Source: CAVXEF01 sp963827315 (lineage in GTDB: Bacteria; Planctomycetota; Phycisphaerae; Sedimentisphaerales; Anaerobacaceae). Taken from it: 64,000 nucleotides of DNA. Position numbers and translations under genes: made by a program. Each line of letters begins with the position of its first letter. Position 1 is the stretch's first letter. Positions 1-6,392 of the stretch are shown one piece after another. The notes under the pieces are model-generated. The model worked only from the letters and a program-made list of their open reading frames with translations. It made no database searches and was not told the DNA's origin. The DNA lies in the NCBI GenBank assembly GCA_963827315.1, contig CAWHAL010000002.1, forward strand, positions 62,001 to 126,000, written 5' to 3'.

Positions 1-2
1 CC

Positions 3-209
3 GTCCCGTCAAATTATGATTCGATGGTATGTAAACTGTTAGTCCATCAGCCCAATAGGATAGATGCGATAACCACGATGAAAAGGGCACTGGGCGAATT
101 TGTCATCGAGCCAATCAAAACAACGATACCCGCCTGTTTGGACATTATTTCCCACAACCTGTTTGCAAAAGGCAAAGTTGATACGAGCTTTGTCGAACGG
201 CATTTCTGA
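3..209 (+). CDS. accC: biotin carboxylase, C-terminal end (5' truncated by window edge)
   Basis: This is the last 68 codons of a biotin carboxylase, the subunit of acetyl-CoA carboxylase (or a related biotin-dependent carboxylase) that carboxylates biotin with ATP and bicarbonate. The frame is open from base 3 and stops at TGA 207-209. The translated text carries the family's C-terminal landmarks: a YDSM-x-x-K-L segment at the very start, then ALGEFVIEPIKTTIP and near the end KVDTSFVERHF, which match the usual end of AccC. The rest of the gene lies left of the window. The stop codon is overlapped by a palindrome. The family call is secure; which carboxylase complex it serves cannot be told from here. 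Confidence 0.85.
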   Translation, partial: VPSNYDSMVCKLLVHQPNRIDAITTMKRALGEFVIEPIKTTIPACLDIISHNLFAKGKVDTSFVERHF

Positions 210-251
210 CAATCGTCGAGTGACGATTGTCATTCCCGCGAAGGCGGGAAT
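208..251. repeat. two abutting palindromes, the second a REP-like element
   Basis: Two hairpins follow each other. The first pairs GACAATCGTC (208-217) with GACGATTGTC (222-231), a perfect 10-bp stem that overlaps the accC stop codon. The second pairs ATTCCCGC (232-239) with GCGGGAAT (244-251) around a GAAG loop. The second has the form of a short repeat common in many bacterial chromosomes and a variant recurs at 8952-8971. There is no T-run after it, so an intrinsic terminator is not supported. Confidence 0.6.
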
Positions 252-357
252 CCAGTCCTTATTCTTAAAATCGCCGCACCAAAGACGAGCAGCAAGAACA
301 CAGCACCAGTAGAAAACATTTTGTTAGCCATAAATGAATGGCTACCCAAGCCACGAA

Positions 358-1635
358 TCATTTCTCAAGAGCGATTAAATCATCGTAGGATTCGCGTTTT
401 CGGATGATGGAGAATCTGCTGCCGTCGACAAGTACCTCGGCGGCGCGTGGGCGGGCATTGTAGTTACTTGCCATAGTAAAAGCATAAGCACCGGCGGTAA
501 AGATACTGAGCAAATCGCCGCGTTTTACCGGCGGCAAGGCCCTATCCTGTGCAAAAAAATCGGTACTTTCACAAATAGGGCCGACCACGTCGACAACGTC
601 GGTGCCGGCTAATTGCAGGTCTTTATCCCGTCGGATCGGTACGAATTTTTTATCGACTTTTGTCGGCCAAATGAAATGAAATGCGCCATACAACGGCGGA
701 CGAATCAAATCGTTCATTGCTGCATCAACAATAACAAATTTTTTCGAGCCGCTGCTTTTCAGGTATAAAACCTGCGTTACCAAAATCGCTGCGTTAGCAG
801 CAATACTTGCGCCCGGTTCGAGAATAACTTTTAGATTCCTGCCCTTCAACAACGGCACAATGGCGGCGGCATAATCTTCCGCGGTCGGCGATTCAGCGGT
901 TACATAATCGGCTCCGTATCCTCCGCCGATGTTAACCGCTTCGATAGTAAATCCATCGCTGCGCAATTGCTCAATCAGCGACAATACTTTTTTTATCGCT
1001 TCAATATATGGTTCAACGGTTTTTCCGGCAGAGCCTAAATGTATGTGGATTGCGCAAAGCTCAACCGAATCATTGCTGCCATAGTCGGCGAAAATCTTTC
1101 TCGCTCGCTCGATGTCGACGCCGAACTTGGTTTCCTTCTTGCCGGTAGTGGTAAATCTATGCGTTTTCGGGTCAACGTCAGGATTGACTCGCACAGCAAC
1201 CTTGGGCTGTTTTCCCTGCTGTCTTGACAGGCGAATGAGGTTTTCCATCTCAGCTTGCGACTCGACGTTGAAGTAGCCGATACCTGCATCGAGTCCTTCA
1301 ATGATTTCCCTGTCGGTTTTGCCAACGCCGGCATAAACAATTTTTGACGGCTCACCTCCTGCTTGCAGGACACGATACAATTCGCCGCCGCTGACGATGT
1401 CGAATCCGCTGCCCGCGCCAGCTATAAATTTGAGGATATTGATATTGCCGCAGGCCTTGACGGAATAGCAAATTGTTGTATCAAGCTGGCTATAGGCCTT
1501 TTGAATCTTTTGCAAATGGTCTATGAAAGTGGCCTTGCTGTAGATATAGACGGGGGTGCCCGTCTTGTCGGCAACTTTTTCAACCTCTACGTTTTCAACG
1601 AACAGCCTGCCGTTTTTGTAATCGAAGCAATCCAT
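358..1635 (-). CDS. lysA: diaminopimelate decarboxylase
   Basis: LysA makes L-lysine by decarboxylating meso-diaminopimelate with PLP, the last step of lysine synthesis, in the cytoplasm. The 425 residues match the usual family length. The PLP lysine is K60 in the CYSVKACGN motif. The HIHLGS motif lies near residue 197, the glycine loop IGGGYG binds PLP phosphate, and GPICESTDF carries the cysteine that acts from the partner subunit of the dimer. The start is the only upstream ATG and has no Shine-Dalgarno sequence; a TTGACT box 34 bases before the ATG suggests the transcript starts almost at the codon. It is separated from the mini-gene upstream by a strong terminator, so it is transcribed on its own. 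Confidence 0.95.
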   Translation of the reverse strand: MDCFDYKNGRLFVENVEVEKVADKTGTPVYIYSKATFIDHLQKIQKAYSQLDTTICYSVKACGNINILKFIAGAGSGFDIVSGGELYRVLQAGGEPSKIVYAGVGKTDREIIEGLDAGIGYFNVESQAEMENLIRLSRQQGKQPKVAVRVNPDVDPKTHRFTTTGKKETKFGVDIERARKIFADYGSNDSVELCAIHIHLGSAGKTVEPYIEAIKKVLSLIEQLRSDGFTIEAVNIGGGYGADYVTAESPTAEDYAAAIVPLLKGRNLKVILEPGASIAANAAILVTQVLYLKSSGSKKFVIVDAAMNDLIRPPLYGAFHFIWPTKVDKKFVPIRRDKDLQLAGTDVVDVVGPICESTDFFAQDRALPPVKRGDLLSIFTAGAYAFTMASNYNARPRAAEVLVDGSRFSIIRKRESYDDLIALEK

Positions 1636-1645
1636 AATGCATATT

Positions 1646-1674
1646 CAATAATCAATAATCGAGTCTATAGTCAA
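1646..1674 (-). promoter_or_regulatory. possible lysA promoter, near-leaderless
   Basis: On the minus strand TTGACT (1669-1674) is followed after 17-18 bases by a weak -10 region (TTATTG or TATTGA). This would start the transcript about three bases before the lysA ATG, in keeping with the absence of a ribosome-binding site. The -10 match is poor, so this is a suggestion only. Confidence 0.3.
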
Positions 1675-1720
1675 CAAAAAAGATGAAAGGCTCCGCCGCC
1701 ATGGCAGAGCCTTCCATCTT
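1675..1720 (-). terminator. Rho-independent terminator of the polybasic mini-gene
   Basis: Read on the minus strand, AAGATGGAAGGCTC pairs with GAGCCTTTCATCTT (one G-U pair) around a GC-rich loop, and the stem runs straight into six T residues. It follows the 22-codon gene at 1765-1833 and lies before lysA, so it isolates the two transcripts. The plus strand has no T-run after the stem. Confidence 0.85.
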
Positions 1721-1764
1721 ATCATAAGTTGCTGCAATACTGAATTGTTGGCTAACTCGTTAAA

Positions 1765-1833
1765 CTATCTTTTCTTCTTTCTCTTCTTTGTTGCTTTCTT
1801 CTTTTTTGCTGCTTTCTTTCTTTTCTTTGCCAT
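1765..1833 (-). CDS. 22-residue polybasic (Lys/Arg-rich) mini-protein
   Basis: A small gene of 23 codons (ATG at 1831-1833, TAG at 1765-1767) encodes 22 residues of which 13 are Lys and 3 Arg, the rest being Met, four Ala and one Thr. It begins MAKKRKKAAKKKK. The case for a real gene is threefold: an almost perfect extended Shine-Dalgarno sequence AAGGCGGTGAT lies 4 bases before the ATG (the full anti-SD complement is AAGGAGGTGAT), a plausible promoter lies about 90 bases upstream, and a textbook terminator lies 45 bases downstream. A peptide of this kind would bind nucleic acid, like the Lys-rich tails of histone H1-like proteins; this function is inference. It is below the length limit of most gene finders. 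Confidence 0.65.
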   Translation of the reverse strand: MAKKRKKAAKKKKATKKRKKKR

Positions 1834-1922
1834 TATTTTATCACCGCCTTTCGATTGATTAAATCATCAACATTCAAATTAACATCTCAACATAACTAAT
1901 TTCCAAAGATATCATTAAGCAA

Positions 1923-1951
1923 ATCATACAAAACTTAATAACCTGCTACAA
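1923..1951 (-). promoter_or_regulatory. candidate promoter of the polybasic mini-gene
   Basis: On the minus strand TTGTAG (1946-1951) and TATGAT (1923-1928) are separated by exactly 17 bases. Transcription would start near 1916 and give a leader of about 83 nt and a whole transcript of roughly 240 nt ending at the 1675-1720 terminator. Confidence 0.4.
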
Positions 1952-2387
1952 TTTTTATCGTCCAAATGTTTAAAAATCCTTCATAAAATTTTTTACTATC
2001 CACATTTTACACAGCTTCTGGTATTGTTTATCATACCTTTTGATATAATGGTAAGAAGGTGTTTTGCTGCGACAGTGTTTTTACTCAACCTTCAGTTTCA
2101 GTTTTCGTCTTTGCAAAACTCCGGAAATTTGATTTTGCAGTTCCTCGCTGAAAATGCGTTTTATTGAACTTATAGCCTTGCTTGGCGGCTTCTGGTGTCG
2201 GAAGAAAATTTGCTCTTTGTCAACTTATATTTGCTTTGGGTCTGCAAAAAATTGTAACCAAAGATAAAATCCAAGTAGTTTCCTTGTTGATTCCTGTGGT
2301 TTGTCAGGGCTTTTTATGAGTAAAAAAAAATTTATTTTTTTCTTCAATATTTTTTTAAAAAATCCACAATTTGTCTGTTAGTTTGTT
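1952..2387. other. AT-rich intergenic stretch, no gene seen
   Basis: About 430 bases between the mini-gene promoter and nadD hold no open frame of note. The stretch is AT-rich, ends in runs of T and A (2325-2360), and contains one CTATCCACA (1996-2004) that differs by one base from a DnaA box. No repeat array or RNA gene was recognised. Confidence 0.5.
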
Positions 2388-3014
2388 ATGGCCAAAAGAA
2401 AAATAGCGTTGTTTGGCGGCACGTTCGACCCGATTCATCTCGGTCACACGGCTGTCGCTGCGGATGCAGCAAGACAGATTGATGCGGAAAAGGTCATCTT
2501 CCTTCCCGCGAAGCGCTCACCACTGAAAGGTTCCTCTCCGAAAGCAAGCGAAAGTGACAGACTGAAAATGATAACCCTTGCAACAGCCGACGATGAGAGG
2601 TTTGAAGTAAGTGACTGCGAGCTGAAAAAATCTGAGCCGAGCTATACACTGGAGACGGTGAGGAACTTTCAGGAGCAACTCGGCGGTGATACCACAATTT
2701 ACTGGCTTATGGGGGCCGACGGGATTGATGAGCTGCCGTTCTGGTACAAAATTACGGAATTGATTGACGAATGCGAGCTGTCGGTGATGTACAGGGGCGG
2801 GTGCAAACCGCCTGACTTTGCGAAATTCGAAACCCTCTGGGGCCGACAACGCATTAAGAAACTACAGCGAAATATCATCCAAACGCCCCTGGTCGACATA
2901 AGCAGCACGCGGATACGAAACAGATTGGCCGCCGGTCTGGATGTAACCGGTACGCTCGCTCCATCCGTCGCCGAGTATATCCGCAAACACAAGCTGTACA
3001 GGACAACATTCTAA
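2388..3014 (+). CDS. nadD: nicotinate-nucleotide adenylyltransferase
   Basis: NadD adenylates nicotinate mononucleotide to deamido-NAD, a shared step of de novo and salvage NAD synthesis. The nucleotidyltransferase signature GGTFDPIHLGH is at residues 10-20 and the C-terminal ISSTRIRNRL matches the second conserved motif (ISSTxIR). The length, 208 residues, is normal. No Shine-Dalgarno sequence precedes the ATG. Its stop codon overlaps the hypB stop on the other strand by three bases within CTAA (3011-3014), so the two genes converge with no room for a terminator between them. Confidence 0.92.
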   Translation: MAKRKIALFGGTFDPIHLGHTAVAADAARQIDAEKVIFLPAKRSPLKGSSPKASESDRLKMITLATADDERFEVSDCELKKSEPSYTLETVRNFQEQLGGDTTIYWLMGADGIDELPFWYKITELIDECELSVMYRGGCKPPDFAKFETLWGRQRIKKLQRNIIQTPLVDISSTRIRNRLAAGLDVTGTLAPSVAEYIRKHKLYRTTF

Positions 3015-3676
3015 CGCAGCTTTTCCATTGCCTTTAGCAGCCAGTTGCACCAACGGGCAAACCCTTCTCCGGTCCTGGCTGAGAGTGGAAAGATTTCGAT
3101 ACTTTTGTTTAGTCTGCGGGCGTCCGCGTTCACTCGTTCGAGGCTAAAATCCACCTGCATCCGGGCATCCAGCAAATCGACCTTGTTTATGAGCAGGACC
3201 TTTGACTTAGCGAAGATAGCGGGGTACTTTGCGGGCTTGTCGTCGCCCTCCGGCACCGAAAGAACAGCTACCTTGGCGGTCTCTCCCAATTCAAAAGCAG
3301 ATGGGCAGATGAGATTACCAACATTCTCTATAAAAACCAAATCCAAATCAGCAAGGGGGAGCTTTTTCAAACCATCGCTGACCTGAGCCGCCGACAAATG
3401 GCAGGCCCCATCGGTATTTATCTGAACAGCCGGTGCGCCTGTTGCTTGTATCCTTTTAGCGTCAATGTCGGTTTGAATATCACCCTCAATGACGCCGATT
3501 TTAATTTTATCTTTCAATTCGTTTATCGTTCTGACCAGAATCGTTGTCTTGCCGGAGCCCGGGGAGGATATCATATTCAGGCACAATTTCCGCTGTTCGG
3601 CAAACAATCGGCTGTTTTTTGCGGCATATTCTTCGTTTGCACTTAGAATCTTTTTGCCAATCTCAACTTTATACAT
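3011..3676 (-). CDS. hypB: hydrogenase nickel incorporation GTPase HypB
   Basis: HypB is the GTPase that, with HypA, loads nickel into the [NiFe]-hydrogenase large subunit. The P-loop SSPGSGKTT is near residues 37-45, GDIQTDIDA follows, GACHLSA carries the Cys-His pair of the GTPase-domain metal site, and NKVDL is the guanine-specificity motif. The N-terminal CxxCGC site and the His-rich stretch seen in some homologues are both absent, so this is the short form (221 aa). An AAGGAG ribosome-binding site lies 7 bases before ATG. It is the last gene of the hypFCDEAB operon. Confidence 0.94.
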   Translation of the reverse strand: MYKVEIGKKILSANEEYAAKNSRLFAEQRKLCLNMISSPGSGKTTILVRTINELKDKIKIGVIEGDIQTDIDAKRIQATGAPAVQINTDGACHLSAAQVSDGLKKLPLADLDLVFIENVGNLICPSAFELGETAKVAVLSVPEGDDKPAKYPAIFAKSKVLLINKVDLLDARMQVDFSLERVNADARRLNKSIEIFPLSARTGEGFARWCNWLLKAMEKLR

Positions 3677-3698
3677 ATCCTCACTCCTTCGGCCTCGC

Positions 3699-4049
3699 TC
3701 AGGACAAGTCCGTCGAAAACTCTATCTCCTCCAGCACCAGCGGCGCATCAGGCTGCAATTCAAAATCCTCGCTGCCGCACTTTGGACAGCGGGGCTGAGA
3801 AAGTTCAACTTCAAAAACCTCTGCGCAGCATTTACACCGCCCCTGCATCTGCCTGTGTTCTATCTCAAGCTTCAAGCTTTCGCAGGCCGTGCCTTTGGCA
3901 ACTGAATCAAACGCAAAACAAAGCACATCATCATTAACGGCATTGAGCAGACCACAACTGATTTTGGCGCTGACGGGCTTTGCGCTGCGTTTGGCGGCCT
4001 CGGCTGAAATCATCGAAAACAGACTTTGAGCAACCATTGTTTCGTGCAT
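3699..4049 (-). CDS. hypA: hydrogenase nickel metallochaperone HypA
   Basis: HypA delivers nickel to the hydrogenase together with HypB. I start it at the ATG at 4047-4049, not the ATG two codons upstream, because nickel binding needs His as residue 2 (the protein then begins MHETMVAQ) and because this ATG overlaps the hypE stop as TGATG, a typical coupled start. The zinc site is made by CKCC and CPKC in the C-terminal half (around residues 70-95). Length is 116 residues, normal for the family. Confidence 0.92.
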   Translation of the reverse strand: MHETMVAQSLFSMISAEAAKRSAKPVSAKISCGLLNAVNDDVLCFAFDSVAKGTACESLKLEIEHRQMQGRCKCCAEVFEVELSQPRCPKCGSEDFELQPDAPLVLEEIEFSTDLS

Positions 4050-5071
4050 CAGCATATCCTCGGCAATTCCCGTCCGTACGGCATCTGGACGATTCTCCTG
4101 CCGCCGATTTTGGTCACCATTTCCACAACGGGTGCATCGGCTGCTTCCACAACCTCACCTATTATACTTGCTTTCTTACCTAACAGGTGCTTCCTGCAGA
4201 TATTCAAACAATCATCTGCCGACTCCGGCGAGACTATCGCGACGAATTTACCTTCGTTGGCGATTGTCAACACATCGAAGCCGAGCGCATCCGCTGCCGC
4301 CTGGACCGTCGGATTTACAGGGATATCCGCTTCGTTAATTTCAATACTCAAACAGCTCTGCTTAGATATCTCATTGAGCGTAGCGGCCAATCCGCCGCGG
4401 GTCGGGTCCCGCATAAATTTTATTCCAGTTGTGTTTTCCAGCAGCCGACAGGTCAAACTTGCTATGCCGGCACAATCGCTCTTTAATCGGGATTGGAATT
4501 TAATGTCTTCCCGTTGTGAGATGATGGTCATCCCATGGTCGCCTATTGTGCCGCTGATAATGACCTTATCGCCGACTTCGATTCGGTCAAAACCCAAGTT
4601 CACACCGTCTAACCTCACGCCGATACCTGCTGTGTTGACGAAGATTTTATCTGCTGCGCCGGATTCGACGGTCTTTGTATCGCCGGTGACGACACTAACG
4701 TTGTTGTCCTTAGCGGCCCGGCTGATGCTGCTTAATATCTTTTCCAACAGCTTAAATTCGAAACCTTCTTCGATTATCAGCGACAAAGCCAGGGCGACCG
4801 GCACCGACCCTGCGACAGCGAGGTCGTTGACGGTGCCGCAAACAGCGAGTTTACCGATGTCGCCGCCATTGAAAAACAGAGGTTTGACGACGTAACTGTC
4901 CGTGGTGAAACAAATCGAGCTGGAAGCGAGATTTAGTTTAGCGGAATCGGCCAGCTCAGCAAGAATATCATTGCGAAAGCTCGGCAGAATGAGCTGTCTG
5001 ATAAGCTCGTTGCTCAATCTGCCGCCGCCTCCGTGCGCAAGCAATATCCTGTCTTTCTTAGCCGACTTCAT
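4049..5071 (-). CDS. hypE: carbamoyl dehydratase HypE
   Basis: HypE turns the thiocarbamate made by HypF on its C-terminal cysteine into a thiocyanate, the source of the cyanide ligands of the hydrogenase iron. The protein (340 aa) belongs to the PurM/ThiL-like fold with ATP-binding glycine loop GGGGR near residue 15. It ends exactly in the diagnostic PRIC, whose last Cys carries the carbamoyl group. ATGA overlap with hypD upstream and TGATG overlap with hypA downstream show translational coupling. Confidence 0.95.
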   Translation of the reverse strand: MKSAKKDRILLAHGGGGRLSNELIRQLILPSFRNDILAELADSAKLNLASSSICFTTDSYVVKPLFFNGGDIGKLAVCGTVNDLAVAGSVPVALALSLIIEEGFEFKLLEKILSSISRAAKDNNVSVVTGDTKTVESGAADKIFVNTAGIGVRLDGVNLGFDRIEVGDKVIISGTIGDHGMTIISQREDIKFQSRLKSDCAGIASLTCRLLENTTGIKFMRDPTRGGLAATLNEISKQSCLSIEINEADIPVNPTVQAAADALGFDVLTIANEGKFVAIVSPESADDCLNICRKHLLGKKASIIGEVVEAADAPVVEMVTKIGGRRIVQMPYGRELPRIC

Positions 5072-6147
5072 TGCCCAGAGTCCTTTCTTTTGTACTTAAA
5101 CCAGGCTGAACAGGCGCCTTCGGAACTCACCATACACGGGCCGACAGGACTATCTGGGTTGCAGCTTTTTCCAAACAGCTCGCACTGCGGCGGCTCAATC
5201 AGGCCACACAGAACCTCGCCGCAACGACAGCCGCTTGTGTCTTCAGTGGGCACTTCAGTTATGTTGAACCGCTTAAAAGCATCAAAGCGACTATACTTAT
5301 TTTTCAGTTTGAGTGTGCTTTTTTCAATTTTCCCCAAACCTCGCCAATAGCCATCCACCGGCTCAAAACACTCGGCAATAATTTTCTGTGCGACGGTGTT
5401 GCCTTGTTCGGTTACGACTGCCGTGTATACTGATTTTACTTCAGCAATGCCTTCGGCGAGCTGTCGACAGATTTCGGCGAGTCCTTCGATAATCTGCATC
5501 GGCTCGAAGCCGGCCACCACACACGGCCGACCGAATCGCTCTACAATCCCGGCAAAAGCACCGGAGCCGATAATAACACTGACATGTCCCGGACAGAGAA
5601 ACGCATCTATGTTATGGTTTTCACCTGATAGAAGAGCCCGCATTGCAGGCACGACAAGTTTGTGGCCGCTCAAAACACAAAAGTTTTTGATATCCTCCGC
5701 TGCTGCCTCTTTGACGGCCACTGCTGTTGCCGGCGCCGTCGTCTCAAAACCGACTGCGACGAACACAACGGTTTTTCCCGGATTATCTTTTGCCAACTGC
5801 AGGGCATCTTCGCTGCTTAAAACGACTCTGACGTTTCCCTTTGCAGCTTTTGTTTCGAGCGAACCGTCTTTGCCGGGGACGCGAACCATATCGCCATAAG
5901 TTGCAATAAGACAATCGTCCCTTTCCGCCAGTCGCAGAACCACGTCAATATAGCCCTGGTCAGTAACGCAGACCGGACAACCCGGTCCTGACAGAAGTTT
6001 CAAATTCCTGGGCAGGATTGTATTTATTCCGTTTCTGAAGATTGAAACCGTATGAGTGCCGCAGACCTCCATTATACTGATTTGGCGGCCTAACGCCTTG
6101 CAGGCCGAGTCTATAAGAGTCTGTGCTTTATAAATTCTCTCTATCAT
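5068..6147 (-). CDS. hypD: hydrogenase formation protein HypD
   Basis: HypD, a [4Fe-4S] protein, works with HypC to assemble the Fe(CN)2CO group. Conserved cysteines are visible in MEVCGTHT, GPGCPVCVT and the C-terminal cluster region (CRCGEVLCG, CELFGKSC, GPCMVSSEGAC). The open frame runs 28 codons further upstream, but that stretch overlaps hypC and is rich in Lys/Arg without family likeness. The start MIERIYKA at 6147 gives 359 residues, the usual size, and overlaps the hypC end by 20 bases. Confidence 0.93.
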   Translation of the reverse strand: MIERIYKAQTLIDSACKALGRQISIMEVCGTHTVSIFRNGINTILPRNLKLLSGPGCPVCVTDQGYIDVVLRLAERDDCLIATYGDMVRVPGKDGSLETKAAKGNVRVVLSSEDALQLAKDNPGKTVVFVAVGFETTAPATAVAVKEAAAEDIKNFCVLSGHKLVVPAMRALLSGENHNIDAFLCPGHVSVIIGSGAFAGIVERFGRPCVVAGFEPMQIIEGLAEICRQLAEGIAEVKSVYTAVVTEQGNTVAQKIIAECFEPVDGYWRGLGKIEKSTLKLKNKYSRFDAFKRFNITEVPTEDTSGCRCGEVLCGLIEPPQCELFGKSCNPDSPVGPCMVSSEGACSAWFKYKRKDSGQ

Positions 6148-6358
6148 AATCGTTGATTTCCGCAATAAGCTGCCAGGTTTTTTTCGCTTCTTCCTCGTCC
6201 ACAAGCGAGATGGCAAAACCGGCGTGCACAAGCACTAAACTGCCCAATTTTGCCTGCGGCAAAAGCGTAGTTTTTGCGCGGAAGCGGTTGCCCATCGCAT
6301 CAACAACCGCTCTATCTGCCTCCAGTTCCACTATTCTTGCTGGTATCGCTAAACACAT
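6128..6358 (-). CDS. hypC: hydrogenase assembly chaperone HypC
   Basis: HypC is the small chaperone that carries the Fe(CN)2CO group with HypD and then binds the hydrogenase large-subunit precursor. It begins MCLAIPARI, with the essential Cys at position 2 exposed after loss of Met. Length is 76 residues, normal for HypC/HupF. It sits 34 bases after hypF and overlaps hypD. Confidence 0.93.
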   Translation of the reverse strand: MCLAIPARIVELEADRAVVDAMGNRFRAKTTLLPQAKLGSLVLVHAGFAISLVDEEEAKKTWQLIAEINDYDRENL

Positions 6359-6392
6359 AATTCGTCGCTCGTCTCCCGTTGCTCATGACTCG

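Noticed and set aside
208..231. Intrinsic terminator of accC
   Set aside because: A perfect hairpin but no T-run follows it on the plus strand.
1996..2004. DnaA box / replication origin
   Set aside because: Only single CTATCCACA matches (also near 26361 and 29739), one base off consensus and not clustered; no dnaA or dnaN nearby.
4026..4895. 289-codon open frame on the plus strand
   Set aside because: Opposite hypE; Ser/Pro-rich shadow text without motifs.
6148..6231. 28-codon N-terminal extension of HypD
   Set aside because: Overlaps hypC further, Lys/Arg-rich without likeness to HypD, whose usual start is MIERIYKA.
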